From Planctomycetota bacterium (GTDB taxonomy: Bacteria; Planctomycetota; Planctomycetia; Gemmatales; Gemmataceae), in assembly GCA_021413735.1 (NCBI GenBank), contig JAIOPV010000070.1, positions 1-59,608 of the forward strand: 59,608 bases of DNA. Direction: 5' to 3'. Within the stretch, counting starts at the first letter, position 1; each line of letters starts with the position of its first letter. A program made the translations under genes and the position numbers. The notes under the pieces were generated by a model. The model was not told the DNA's origin. It saw only the letters and a program-made list of their open reading frames with translations, and did not search any database. Positions 33,509 through 42,026 of the stretch are shown here, piece after piece.

Positions 33509-33566
33509 GTATTCGCCGCTCGCGGTTTCGCAGGCTGTGGCCTGCGAAGCCGCAAGCGGCGAATAC
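33509..33566. repeat. Long palindromic hairpin repeat
   Basis: GTATTCGCCGCTCGCGG...GCAGG (33509-33534) pairs with CCTGCGAAGCCGC...GAATAC (33541-33566) with a few mismatches around a six-base loop. It lies just after the esterase stop and before the terminator. Confidence 0.8.
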
Positions 33567-33583
33567 GAAGACCCACCAAAAGC

Positions 33584-33620
33584 GCGAGCGGAGGCCACTT
33601 GGCCTCCGCTCGCTTTGTTT
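33584..33620 (+). terminator. Rho-independent terminator after the esterase gene
   Basis: Perfect 13-bp stem GCGAGCGGAGGCC / GGCCTCCGCTCGC with loop ACTT, followed by TTTGTTTG. It separates the esterase from the convergent pseudokinase gene and may work in both directions. Confidence 0.85.
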
Positions 33621-33641
33621 GTTGTCGCGATCAGCGGTGAA

Positions 33642-35009
33642 TTACATGAACAATCTCGCCGCGAAGAACGCACCGACCATCAGAGCGATAATCAGCGCGA
33701 TCAATAACGCCTGATTCATGCCATTGGCACCACCGTTATCACCTCGACCACCACCACGAATCGAGTTTCGCGTCGGTTCTTCCTCGGCCCACGCACCGTC
33801 TTCCTCGTCTTCGACCGGCTCCAGCGGAGGTGCCTTCTGCCTCTGCGGAGGGGGTGGCGGGGAACTCGATCCTCGCGTCGGAACTCTCGGGGCGCCACGC
33901 GGGTTGTCCATTGGCGACGAACGTTGAGGCGGTCCGCCCGTGTTAATTGCTGCGTCGTCCTCTTCCTCCGCGACTGGCGGCAAGTGGAGCGTCGCTCGGC
34001 TCGGCCCACCCACGCTCGACCGCTGAGGCGGCGGAGGCGGAGGCGGTGGCGGCGCAGACCGCCCTGGCGCAGCTCCACCACGACTCGCAGCCGCAGCCGG
34101 GGCGGCTGGATTGCCGCGATTCCCCATCCCAGGCGCGGGCGCCGCGGGTGCCGGTTTCGTCGGAAGCCCTGGCATCTTCGGGTTGGAACCGCCTCCCGCC
34201 CGACCACTCGGCCGACCACCCAGCGCTGGCATTCCGCCACTCGTCGGCTCCATGATGCTTTCGGGACTCGCACAGTCCAAACCGCTGGTGAGTGTGTTCG
34301 CGGTGGACATCGTATCGACAAGGCTTTCACCCTCGTTCTCGACGAGCAGCGAGCCGATGCCGAAGTCGAGCATCCGAGCCTGATTGTCCGAGCCAATCAT
34401 GATGTTCGACGGCTTCACAAGTCCGTGGAACAGGCTGTTCTGGTGGGCGTCGGTGAGCCCCTGCGCGATCTGAAGACCGTACAGCGCGGCGAGATTCGGC
34501 GGGAGTTTGCCGTTGTGCTGAACGATCGACTCAAGCGTCGAACCTTCGACGAGTGGCCACACGAGATAGTGCAAGCCACCAGCGGTGCCGACGTCCATGA
34601 ACGGAACGACGGCTGGGTGCGTGAAGTTCGCGAACGAGCGAACTTGCCGACGAGCAAGTCGGACGTTCCACATACTTCGCCGCGGCAGCACCTTCACAGC
34701 GTAAAGGTTCGCGTCGTTCTTGGAGCTGGCCTTGTAGACCTGGCCCATGCTCCCGGACCCGATCGCATCGAGCAGCACATACGGCCCGAGGACAAGTCCG
34801 GCGGATTTGCTGTTGAGGACGCGCTCGGCCTGGAAGCCGGTCAGCGTTCCGTGGTTGACAAGGTATTCTGCAAGGGCTGGAGCCTCCGCCCGCGGGTTCT
34901 TCCGTAAAAATTCCCCGACAATCGTGTCGAGTTGTCCGCGGTCGATCAGGCCACTTCGGCGGAGGTCCCAAACGAACCACTCGCACGCGCCGAGGTCACC
35001 GGTCACCAT
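33642..35009 (-). CDS. Truncated membrane-anchored Ser/Thr pseudokinase
   Basis: The ATG at 35007-35009 has AAGGA upstream; 35021 is too close to it. The 455-aa product has an N-terminal helical region (ALAEYLVNHGTLTGFQAERVL), then a kinase N-lobe: LLDAIGSGSMGQVYKA (glycine loop, 84-89) and YAVKVLP with Lys106. The catalytic loop reads HGLVKPSNIMI at 195-205 where active kinases have HRDLKPxN, so the catalytic Asp is replaced. DFG is present (215-217). The C-lobe after DFG is missing; a Pro/Gly/Ser-rich linker follows, then a C-terminal membrane helix (ALLIALIIALMVGAFFA). It is probably a catalytically dead scaffold. Confidence 0.85.
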   Translation of the reverse strand: MVTGDLGACEWFVWDLRRSGLIDRGQLDTIVGEFLRKNPRAEAPALAEYLVNHGTLTGFQAERVLNSKSAGLVLGPYVLLDAIGSGSMGQVYKASSKNDANLYAVKVLPRRSMWNVRLARRQVRSFANFTHPAVVPFMDVGTAGGLHYLVWPLVEGSTLESIVQHNGKLPPNLAALYGLQIAQGLTDAHQNSLFHGLVKPSNIMIGSDNQARMLDFGIGSLLVENEGESLVDTMSTANTLTSGLDCASPESIMEPTSGGMPALGGRPSGRAGGGSNPKMPGLPTKPAPAAPAPGMGNRGNPAAPAAAASRGGAAPGRSAPPPPPPPPPQRSSVGGPSRATLHLPPVAEEEDDAAINTGGPPQRSSPMDNPRGAPRVPTRGSSSPPPPPQRQKAPPLEPVEDEEDGAWAEEEPTRNSIRGGGRGDNGGANGMNQALLIALIIALMVGAFFAARLFM

Positions 35010-35421
35010 GATCGGGGTCATCCTTCGGAAGAGTCGGGCGAGTGCGGAGCCGGCTTGTGTGGGGACCAAATCCGGACGCACGACCCGAACGGGTGTACTC
35101 TGGGCACGCAAAATTAGGACGGGATTTGAGCCTGTCAAACTTATGAGGGTCCGTTTTCAGGCCCAACCCAACCCGCTATCCTGTCCAACACGAACGACTT
35201 CTGTGGTTCTCTTGCGGCATCTGCACCGCACCCTCAAACCGCTTTCAGCAGGAATCGCGTCGATCGCTATTATAGGTTGGCATCATCCATCGTATTCCGG
35301 TTTGGGACGATGCCATCCAGAAATCGTAAACGCGAACCGCGGCTTTGTCGAGGAGTTGTTTCCGGAAGATGTTTGGTCTCATGCGACAAAGTTTCGAGAA
35401 TCGGGGTTTCGCGTTCCCGGT
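35010..35421. other. Non-coding stretch between pseudokinase and SEC-C gene
   Basis: About 400 bases with no supported gene in either strand. It should hold promoters for the minus-strand pseudokinase and the plus-strand SEC-C protein, which are divergent. I see no clear operator. A palindromic repeat follows at 35422-35492. Confidence 0.35.
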
Positions 35422-35492
35422 CGAGCCACGGGGTTTATCCCCGTGGTCTTGTGCCCAGAACGAAACCCCACGGGGGTAAACCCCGTGGCTCG
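35422..35492. repeat. Dispersed palindromic repeat, copy 2
   Basis: CGAGCCACGGGGTTTATCCC then CCGTGG (35422-35446) pairs with 35468-35492, ending CCCCGTGGCTCG. It matches the element at 20280-20348 in both arms. Loops differ in sequence, so selection or copying acts on the stems. Confidence 0.85.
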
Positions 35493-35569
35493 CCCGGAAT
35501 CTCACCGCGTTCCCGCTAGACTAGTAAAAAGCAAACACCGTGACCCGGTATCCCTCTCAGGGTTCTGCA

Positions 35570-37756
35570 ATGTCCCTCGACCCTTATATCTCGTGTCCGT
35601 GCGGCAGCGGGAAAAAGTTCAAGTGGTGCTGTGCCTCTTACTATCCCGAAGTCGAACGTGCTCTTGCGCTGGAGCAGCAGTCTCAGCACGAGGCCGCGCT
35701 GCTCGCCATGAAAGAGCTTACCAAAAAACACGCCGACAAACCGGCTGTCTGGGGATATTACGCCCAGTTCCTTTACAACTCGGGGCAGGGCGAACAGGCC
35801 GAGGAAGCCGTTTCCGAGGCGCTGAAGCTGAACCCGAACTTCGGCATGGCGCATTTCCTTCGTGCCCAGTTCCGCGAGAACGAAGGCGAAGTCATCGGGG
35901 CGCTGCTCCTGTATCGAAAGGCAGCTGAAGGTTACGACCCCGAGGCACACGACGCACTCACCAACGTCTACCTGAAAATTTACCAGCACGAAACGATGCT
36001 GAACCGCCCGGTGGCAGCCCGTGCCGCCATCGAACGAGCCGTTCACTTGCAGCCGGCGGTCGCGGATATTCGCGAACAATTCGAGGGCGAATTCGGCGAC
36101 GAAAGCCCGCTGCCCGCTGCCGCTCGCAAGAAGTACGTTTTCCGTCCCACAGCGAAGCCCGTTTCCGCGGAACTCGCGACCGGCAAGTTCGGCGACGCTC
36201 GCAAGGCTTTCGAGCAACTCACGGCCCTCACTCCCGGCGACCCCAGCGCGTGGTTCAACCTCGGCGTCGTGCTGGCGTGGATCGGCGAGCAACCCAAGGC
36301 GGTCGAGGCATTGCAGAAGTGCATCGACCTGGAAACCGACGATCACCGTGCGGAAGAAGCTGGCGCACTGATCGAGGTTCTTCGCTGCGGTCATGGCATG
36401 GAAGCCGAGGCGGACAACCTCGCGCACGGCTTCATCATGCCGATTCGCGAGCCGAACGCCGTGATGCAAATGCTTCAGGCGTGGGGCAAGGGCGGAAAGC
36501 TCCGGGGCGTGCGCAGCGATCAGGAACGCGGCCTCATCATGGGCGTGATCGTTGAGGAATTGCCGTCGCTTCTCGCGGTCGGCGGTTCGACGCTGGCCCG
36601 TGTCGCAGCGAAGATGATCGTGGCTGGGGGCGCGATCCGCGTGTCGCACCCGAACCGGGAATCGTCCGCCAAGGTCGCGGACGAAGTTCGCACGACGCTG
36701 CAACTCGCGGTCGAGGCACCGCAGGAAACCACGACGCCGATCAGCCTTGGCGATGTGGCTCTGGAAGCTCTCGCTCAACCGCTCCAGACATCGGACCTGA
36801 CGGCCACGGAGAACAAGCTCCGCGATCACGCCCGGAACTTCTTCGAGAACGTCTGGATTCACCGTCCGCTGAAGTCGCTGGCTGGCAACGGTCCGCTTGA
36901 CGCGGTTGGCAGTTCGGTGCTTCGCAAGCGAGTGTTCGGCGTCGTGAAGTTCATGGAAGACTGCTTCAAGGCGGTCGAACCGCACAAGCAGGTCGGCGAG
37001 CAAGTGGTGCCGATCAACGTCTACGACTTCGATGCGTTGCGGCACAAACTCGGCCTCGAATACATCACCGCCGACCCGCCGAAGGTTGACGTGCCTGCGG
37101 AAGCGATCGCCGCACCGACTCCCGCAGCGGCGGCTCCAGTCGTCGCGAAGGAACAGCCACGCGCCCCAGAACCGAAGCCGGCCGCTCCCGCCAAGCGAGA
37201 TATCTCGGCTTTGAACGCGGGCGAACTTGCTGGCTTGGATCTCGCGGCGTTGTCGGTTGAAGAACTGGAACAGGCCATGCGGGCTGCGGTGAAGCTCGAC
37301 GCGAAGGAGCTGGCGGTTGCGTTCGCTCAGGCGGGCGTGCTGAAGCCGTTCGACGCGGCGAAGCCTGACCGTTATCCGATGTATGCGGTGGCGATCACGG
37401 GCGCATCGGTGGCCGGTGAACTGGCAAAGGCGGTCGAGTTGTCGGAACAGGGCGAGAAGTACGACGCGGAACACAACGGCGGCTCGCGTGGCATCGACTT
37501 CAGCCTGAAGCGAGCGCAGTTGTTCGTGAAGATGAAGGACGCGGACAAGGCCGTGATCGCGTTTGATTCGATCATCGCTCGCCACCCCGACGAGGGGAAG
37601 TTCTACACGGTGGCGGCTGAGGAAATGCTGCGTCTGAAGAGTGGCGCGAAGGCGTTGAGCTTCGCGGAGCGTGGCTTGGCGAAGGCGAAGGAGCAGAACA
37701 ATCGCGACCTGGAGGGCCACTGCTCGGAGCTGATCGCCGCCGCCAAACGCTCGTAG
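35570..37756 (+). CDS. SEC-C zinc motif protein with TPR-like repeats
   Basis: The ATG at 35570 (MSLDPYISCPCGSGKKFKWC) has AGGG upstream; the GTG at 35540 is less likely. The 728-aa protein starts with a SEC-C zinc-binding motif, CPCGSGKKFKWCC (residues 9-21), as at the SecA C-terminus. TPR-like helices follow (for example AVWGYYAQFLYNSGQGEQAEEAV and AWFNLGVVLAWIGEQPKAV), a helical middle region, an Ala/Pro-rich linker near residue 510, and more helical repeats to the end. No signal peptide. It may be a cytoplasmic ribosome- or chaperone-associated scaffold; that is inference from SEC-C plus TPR. Confidence 0.87.
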   Translation: MSLDPYISCPCGSGKKFKWCCASYYPEVERALALEQQSQHEAALLAMKELTKKHADKPAVWGYYAQFLYNSGQGEQAEEAVSEALKLNPNFGMAHFLRAQFRENEGEVIGALLLYRKAAEGYDPEAHDALTNVYLKIYQHETMLNRPVAARAAIERAVHLQPAVADIREQFEGEFGDESPLPAAARKKYVFRPTAKPVSAELATGKFGDARKAFEQLTALTPGDPSAWFNLGVVLAWIGEQPKAVEALQKCIDLETDDHRAEEAGALIEVLRCGHGMEAEADNLAHGFIMPIREPNAVMQMLQAWGKGGKLRGVRSDQERGLIMGVIVEELPSLLAVGGSTLARVAAKMIVAGGAIRVSHPNRESSAKVADEVRTTLQLAVEAPQETTTPISLGDVALEALAQPLQTSDLTATENKLRDHARNFFENVWIHRPLKSLAGNGPLDAVGSSVLRKRVFGVVKFMEDCFKAVEPHKQVGEQVVPINVYDFDALRHKLGLEYITADPPKVDVPAEAIAAPTPAAAAPVVAKEQPRAPEPKPAAPAKRDISALNAGELAGLDLAALSVEELEQAMRAAVKLDAKELAVAFAQAGVLKPFDAAKPDRYPMYAVAITGASVAGELAKAVELSEQGEKYDAEHNGGSRGIDFSLKRAQLFVKMKDADKAVIAFDSIIARHPDEGKFYTVAAEEMLRLKSGAKALSFAERGLAKAKEQNNRDLEGHCSELIAAAKRS

Positions 37757-37775
37757 TGACCACGCCCAGAAGCGT

Positions 37776-37841
37776 CCCGGTATTCGGAATCGCGATTGCT
37801 TGACATACTCAGGCGGTGAGGCGATGATTCGGAATACCGGG
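37776..37841 (+). promoter_or_regulatory. Candidate rpsU promoter with flanking inverted repeat
   Basis: TTGACA (37800-37805) and GATGAT (37823-37828) are 17 bases apart, a good sigma-70-type pair. CCCGGTATTCGGAATC (37776-37791) lies upstream of -35, and its near-exact inverted copy GATTCGGAATACCGGG (37826-37841) overlaps -10. Each arm carries a core ATTCGGAAT. The layout suggests repressor or activator sites on both sides of the promoter. The rpsU start is about 80 bases downstream. Confidence 0.45.
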
Positions 37842-37916
37842 GTGCTATCGACGCAGTGTTGCTACTCCCCCATTCTTTTCAACCGGCATCGCGTCAGCCG
37901 TACAAGACGCACCGCA

Positions 37917-38186
37917 ATGGGTGTTCGGATCAAGGTCGCAGAGCGCGAGACAATCGGGCAAGCACTGAGACGGTTCAAGTCACAGTTAGAACGCGAAGGC
38001 GTGGCTTGGGAACTGCGTCGACGAGGGTGCTTTGTCGATGCCACCGAGATACGCCGAGCCAAGCAGTTTCAAAAGAAGTTCAAAACTCGGAAGGCGGCAC
38101 TCTTGGCCCGGATATCGGCGGGATTGAGTGGCCCGGCTTTGGATGCGGCGAGGACGGAGTTTTGGCGTCGGACAGGCAAGCCGTGA
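37917..38186 (+). CDS. rpsU: Small ribosomal subunit protein bS21
   Basis: The ATG at 37917 gives 89 aa. The core reads VRIKVAERETIGQALRRFKSQLEREG, then WELRRRGCFVDATEIRRAKQFQKKFK, matching bS21: a strand, the ALRRFK helix, and a basic C-terminal helix. The product is longer than the usual 58-71 aa because of a C-terminal extension (GLSGPALDAARTEFWRRTGKP region). bS21 sits near the anti-Shine-Dalgarno end of 16S rRNA and helps mRNA start selection. A secreted hydrolase gene starts 15 bases downstream. Confidence 0.85.
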   Translation: MGVRIKVAERETIGQALRRFKSQLEREGVAWELRRRGCFVDATEIRRAKQFQKKFKTRKAALLARISAGLSGPALDAARTEFWRRTGKP

Positions 38187-38200
38187 GTGAGGTCAATTCG

Positions 38201-39031
38201 ATGGCACGCTTCCGCTCGATTGGGTTGTTGGCCGCACTCGCGGTCAGCTCAAGTTTGGTGACGCAGGTCCGGGCCGACGAACCGAAGCCGTTCCCTGGCA
38301 AGGTCAGCAAATGGAACGGGTTCGCCAAGCACGAGTTCAAGGTCAATGACAAGGATGCCATCGTCGTTGTGCCTGACAAAGCCCTGCCGGGGCGACCGTG
38401 GCTGTGGCGAGCGGAATTCTTCGGAGCGTTCGCGAATCAGGATGTCGAACTGGTTAAGAAGGGCTGGCACGTCGCGTACCTGAGCGTCCAAGAACTCTAC
38501 GGGTCGCCCAAGGCCGTGGAGGAATGGGAGAAGTTCTACGATGTCCTCGTCAAAGAGTATGGCATGCACCCCAAGCCCGGCGTGATCGGGTTAAGTCGCG
38601 GCGGAATGTACACGCTGGCCTGGGCCACGGCGCACCCCGACAAGACGCTCGCCATCGACCTCGACAACGCATTCGTGAATCCCAAGGCCTTCCCCGGTCG
38701 CAAAGCCAAGGTGCCGTCGCCCGAATGGAACAACCTCATGCGCGCCTACGGCTTCAAGTCCGACGAGGACCTCGACGCCTACAAGGACTTCGCGGCCGAT
38801 CACATGGAAGCGATGGCGAAGGCGAAAGTGCCGGTCCTCCTCGTCTACGGCGACGCCGACAAGGTAGTGCCGATCAAGGATAACTCCGAGATGATCTTCG
38901 ACCGCTACAAAGCACTGGGCGGTCCCGCCACACGCATCGTGAAGCCAGGGGGCGATCATCACCCGCACGGCTTGCCCGACCCGAAGCCGGTCGTCGAGTT
39001 CTTCGAGAAGGCACTGGCAGACCAAAAGTGA
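38201..39031 (+). CDS. Secreted alpha/beta hydrolase of unknown substrate
   Basis: The ATG at 38201 has GAGG upstream and starts a signal peptide (MARFRSIGLLAALAVSSSLV). The 276-aa protein shows an oxyanion-strand region (GRPWLWRAEFFGAF), a nucleophile S132 in GLSRGG, a VPVLLVYGDADKVVP acid strand with Asp, and a late GGDHHPHG segment for the catalytic His. It belongs to the alpha/beta-hydrolase superfamily; similar planctomycete proteins are annotated as dienelactone-hydrolase- or prolyl-oligopeptidase-like. Substrate unknown. Confidence 0.87.
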   Translation: MARFRSIGLLAALAVSSSLVTQVRADEPKPFPGKVSKWNGFAKHEFKVNDKDAIVVVPDKALPGRPWLWRAEFFGAFANQDVELVKKGWHVAYLSVQELYGSPKAVEEWEKFYDVLVKEYGMHPKPGVIGLSRGGMYTLAWATAHPDKTLAIDLDNAFVNPKAFPGRKAKVPSPEWNNLMRAYGFKSDEDLDAYKDFAADHMEAMAKAKVPVLLVYGDADKVVPIKDNSEMIFDRYKALGGPATRIVKPGGDHHPHGLPDPKPVVEFFEKALADQK

Positions 39032-39044
39032 TACCGGGAATCGC

Positions 39045-39452
39045 ATGAACACGGAACTGATCGTTGAGGCTGCTCGTCACACGCTCGCGGGAACGGCTCC
39101 ATTCCCGGAGATCGTCGGGAAGTTGATCGCCGCGGGTGTGGAATACTACCACGTCGATTACGTCGGCCTGCGGATGAACTTCTACGGTCCCGGCGGCGAC
39201 ATGGCCGTGACTCCCCTCACTTTCGAGGGACTGCCGGCGGTCGGGGCTGACTTCGACACGGCGGCCTTGCGAGCTGCGATCGTGGACAGCCAACGGCACG
39301 GTCAGTCGTTCCGCGATTTCAGTCGCCGGGCGATGACTGCCGGGGTTCAGGGATACTTCGCCTTCCTCCGCGGCAAACGGGTCACTTACTGGGGGCGAGC
39401 TGGCGACCAACACACCGAATGGTTTCCTGGGGCCGCACCTGCCCAGTCGTGA
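39045..39452 (+). CDS. DUF1398-family protein
   Basis: The 135-aa soluble protein reads PFPEIVGKLIAAGVEYYHVD, then RMNFYGPGG, and later IVDSQRHGQSFRDFSRRAMT and GVQGYFAFLRGKRVTYWGR. This matches DUF1398, a family of small proteins (including E. coli YbcV-type) with no established biochemical role. No signal peptide. It starts 13 bases after the hydrolase gene and may be co-transcribed with it. Confidence 0.85.
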   Translation: MNTELIVEAARHTLAGTAPFPEIVGKLIAAGVEYYHVDYVGLRMNFYGPGGDMAVTPLTFEGLPAVGADFDTAALRAAIVDSQRHGQSFRDFSRRAMTAGVQGYFAFLRGKRVTYWGRAGDQHTEWFPGAAPAQS

Positions 39453-39645
39453 GAGCAAACTCGCGAGTTCACTGCGCCCGAAGGATCGCCCCATGAGTTC
39501 CCTCGCCATCGCGTGCCTGATGTTTGTGTGCGTGCTCGGACGCAGCGCATCGAATTGTTTTGGGTGAAGGCTGGCATCGGTTCCCGTGACAATGGATAAT
39601 GTCGCAGCCTGCCAAACCCTCCCTTCCCACTCCACGGTTCCCACT

Positions 39646-41202
39646 ATGGCTGCCTCGCGAAGAATCAGCGCGTTCCTCGGTGTGTTCGCGCTCACGCTGC
39701 TGCCCGCACGCGTCACCGCCGACGTCAAACTACCTCCCGTGTTGAGCAGTCACATGGTGCTGCAACGGGAAACTGCCGTCCCCGTGTGGGGTACCGCTGC
39801 TCCTGAAGAGAAGGTCACGGTCAAGTTCCGCGACCAGGAGAAGACCACGACCGCCGGCAAAGACGGCAAGTGGTCGGTGAAGCTCGATTCGCTCAAAGCG
39901 GGCGGCCCGGACACGCTCACCGTCACGGGCAAGAACACCATCACGCTCGAAGACGTACTCGTCGGCGAAGTGTGGGTTGGGTCGGGTCAGTCGAACATGG
40001 ACGGCACCGTCGGCGGCTACGTGAAGGGCGACGAAGTGCTGACAAAGCTGGCTGCTGGGTCGTACCCGAAGATTCGCCTCAGCAAGAGCGGCAGGGCGTG
40101 GCAAGAGACGAACGACAAAACCGTCAACAGTCACTCGGCATTGCTCTTTGCGTTCGGGGTGAATCTGCAGAAGGAACTCGACGTGCCGGTCGGGTTGATG
40201 GTCGGTGCGGTTGGTGGCACGCCATCGGGATACTGGCTCAGCGAGAAGGCGTACCGTGGGGATGAAGCGTGTCAGGCCGTGGTCAAGAAGTTCGCGGCGA
40301 CCTACGACTTCGAGAAAGCCAAGACGGACTATGCCGACAAGTTGGTTGCGTGGGAGAAGGCCGTTGAGCAGGCGAAGAAGGACGGGAAGAACCCACCAGG
40401 GAAGCCGCAGGCACCCGTCGCTGCCGGCGAATCGGGAGGCAAGATCGGCAACCTGTACGAAGCGAACATCCGACCGATGCAGCCGTTCGCGATTCGCGGC
40501 GTGGTGTGGGATCAGGGCGAGAGCGGCACGGCGATCAACGGCGTCGATCAGTTCACGCTCATGGGAGCGCTCATCCGCAGTTGGCGTGCAGAATGGGGTC
40601 AAGACTTCCCGTTCATCTACATTCAGAAGGCGAGCGGCGGCGGCTGTGCGTGGGACAATGCCGACCCGGTGACAAGCAAGGGCGAGAAGTTCAGTCCGTT
40701 GCCGAAGACAGTGCCAGCGACTGGCGACGGGTTGTATCGCGAACTGCACATCCGCATCATGAACCATCCGAACACGTTCATGGCGATTAGCAGCGACCTC
40801 GGGCCAGGCATTCACCCGTCGAACAAGTCCGGTTACGGAGCACGCGCATCGCAGGTGGCACTCGGAGCGGTTTACGGGAAGAAGGTCGAGTACTACGGCC
40901 CGGTTTACAAGTCGCTCAAGATCGACGGCGACAAAGCGCGAGTGACGTTTGACCACGTTGGGAAGGGGCTTGCGTTCCGCCACGGCGACAAGCTGCAAGG
41001 CTTCGCGGTGGCCGGCGCTGATGGGATGTTCAAGTGGGCTGACGCGGAGATTGACGGTGATACGGTTGTCGTGTCGAACTCAGCGGTACCGAAGCCGGTC
41101 GCGGTTCGGTACGGCTTCGCGTCGAATCACACTTGGGCGAACCTGTTCAACAAGGACGGCTTGCCGGCGCTGCCGTTCCGCAGCGATCCCGAAGGGAAGT
41201 GA
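39646..41202 (+). CDS. Sialate O-acetylesterase-like secreted SGNH hydrolase
   Basis: The ATG at 39646 (MAASRRISAFLGVFALTLLPA) begins a signal peptide; the upstream in-frame codons are rejected. The 518-aa protein opens with the family beta domain (LPPVLSSHMVLQRETAVPVWG). The SGNH block follows: GEVWVGSGQSNMDG with nucleophile S116, then VGAVGGTPSGYWLSE and GVVWDQGESGT. The family removes acetyl esters from sialic acids or related sugars; in planctomycetes these enzymes usually act on algal or plant polysaccharides. No neighbour indicates the substrate. Confidence 0.9.
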   Translation: MAASRRISAFLGVFALTLLPARVTADVKLPPVLSSHMVLQRETAVPVWGTAAPEEKVTVKFRDQEKTTTAGKDGKWSVKLDSLKAGGPDTLTVTGKNTITLEDVLVGEVWVGSGQSNMDGTVGGYVKGDEVLTKLAAGSYPKIRLSKSGRAWQETNDKTVNSHSALLFAFGVNLQKELDVPVGLMVGAVGGTPSGYWLSEKAYRGDEACQAVVKKFAATYDFEKAKTDYADKLVAWEKAVEQAKKDGKNPPGKPQAPVAAGESGGKIGNLYEANIRPMQPFAIRGVVWDQGESGTAINGVDQFTLMGALIRSWRAEWGQDFPFIYIQKASGGGCAWDNADPVTSKGEKFSPLPKTVPATGDGLYRELHIRIMNHPNTFMAISSDLGPGIHPSNKSGYGARASQVALGAVYGKKVEYYGPVYKSLKIDGDKARVTFDHVGKGLAFRHGDKLQGFAVAGADGMFKWADAEIDGDTVVVSNSAVPKPVAVRYGFASNHTWANLFNKDGLPALPFRSDPEGK

Positions 41203-41217
41203 CGCAGCTGTGACCGT

Positions 41218-41490
41218 TTTGAAGTTGCGATTGTGCGTCTGGGTTTTGGATTTAAGCCCCGGATGGGGCGATGGATGGTAGCCAGGGGTGAAGTGAGCGA
41301 AGCGAACGAAACCCCTGGTCCGCAGCGATCAGTGAAATGGAGCCCCGGATGGGGCGACGGATACAACGGGTTCTCTCGCATTGCCTCCGGACCAGGGGTT
41401 TGTGCCGCAGAGCCGGCGCTGCACCCCTGGCTACCATCCGACGCCCCATCCGGGGCTCAATCCAAGACAACGCAACTTCAAATTCAAACC
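41218..41490. repeat. MITE-like element with long inverted ends
   Basis: Outer arms AGCCCCGGATGGGGCG...CCAGGGGT (41255-41289) and 41423-41457 are inverted copies over 35 bases with two mismatches. The symmetry extends outward (TTTTGAAGTTGCG on the left, CGCAACTTCAAA on the right). A third GCCCCGGATGGGGCGACGG copy lies inside at 41342, and AAACCCCTGGTCCG / CGGACCAGGGGTTT form an inner pair. There is no open frame. The stop codon of the next minus-strand gene (41484-41486) lies at the outer edge. Confidence 0.78.
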
Positions 41491-42011
41491 GCGATGGCAT
41501 TTCGCCAACACCACTCGAAGAGAAGTCGCCATTCGGTTGCCTGAACTCGCTTCGCGAGTTCCTCGTCAGCGTTGCCCGCGTCGCGGACCTTCTCGCAAAA
41601 GTCCACGAACGCTTCGGGTGTCGTGAAGGCATAACCGACTGACGCGGCACGTTCGCGAAGCTGATCGAAGACCGGATGCACACCAACGCGACGCCACCAG
41701 TATTTCGAGTTCGACGGGTCTGGCTCACGGCGATGCATGATCGCGTGCCAAAAGTTGCCCGTACTCTCTTCGTAGTCCTGGCTGATGCGGTGCGATTCGT
41801 CCAGAAAGTTGAACGCGAGCCACAACCCCGACCGACAGCAATTCGCCAGGTCGCGGTCGATGATGTGGCTTCCGAACGAGGCATCGTTCAGAGCGGTGAG
41901 TTCAGCACGGACTGATTCGTCGGGGGTGCCCGGTCCAAGAGGAGCGACCGGGAGTTTCGCCAGCAGTTCAGCAACCGCTGGCGGGAAATTGATTGGCTTG
42001 TTGTCGTTCAT
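41484..42011 (-). CDS. Conserved hypothetical protein
   Basis: The ATG at 42009-42011 gives 175 aa. The middle reads SHIIDRDLANCCRSGLWLAF then NFLDESHRISQ, and NFWHAIMHRREPDPSNSKYWW. The Arg, His, Cys and Trp positions look catalytic or metal-binding, and I recall similar planctomycete and other bacterial hypotheticals, but no function. No signal peptide. It is the second gene of a minus-strand pair behind the subtilase, with 15 bases between them. Its last codons and stop abut the palindromic element. Confidence 0.8.
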   Translation of the reverse strand: MNDNKPINFPPAVAELLAKLPVAPLGPGTPDESVRAELTALNDASFGSHIIDRDLANCCRSGLWLAFNFLDESHRISQDYEESTGNFWHAIMHRREPDPSNSKYWWRRVGVHPVFDQLRERAASVGYAFTTPEAFVDFCEKVRDAGNADEELAKRVQATEWRLLFEWCWRNAIAV

Positions 42012-42026
42012 CGCTCGTCATCATAC

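Noticed and set aside
35516..37720. 734-codon minus-strand frame opposite the SEC-C gene
   Set aside because: Antisense shadow; the plus strand has SEC-C and TPR motifs and a proper start.
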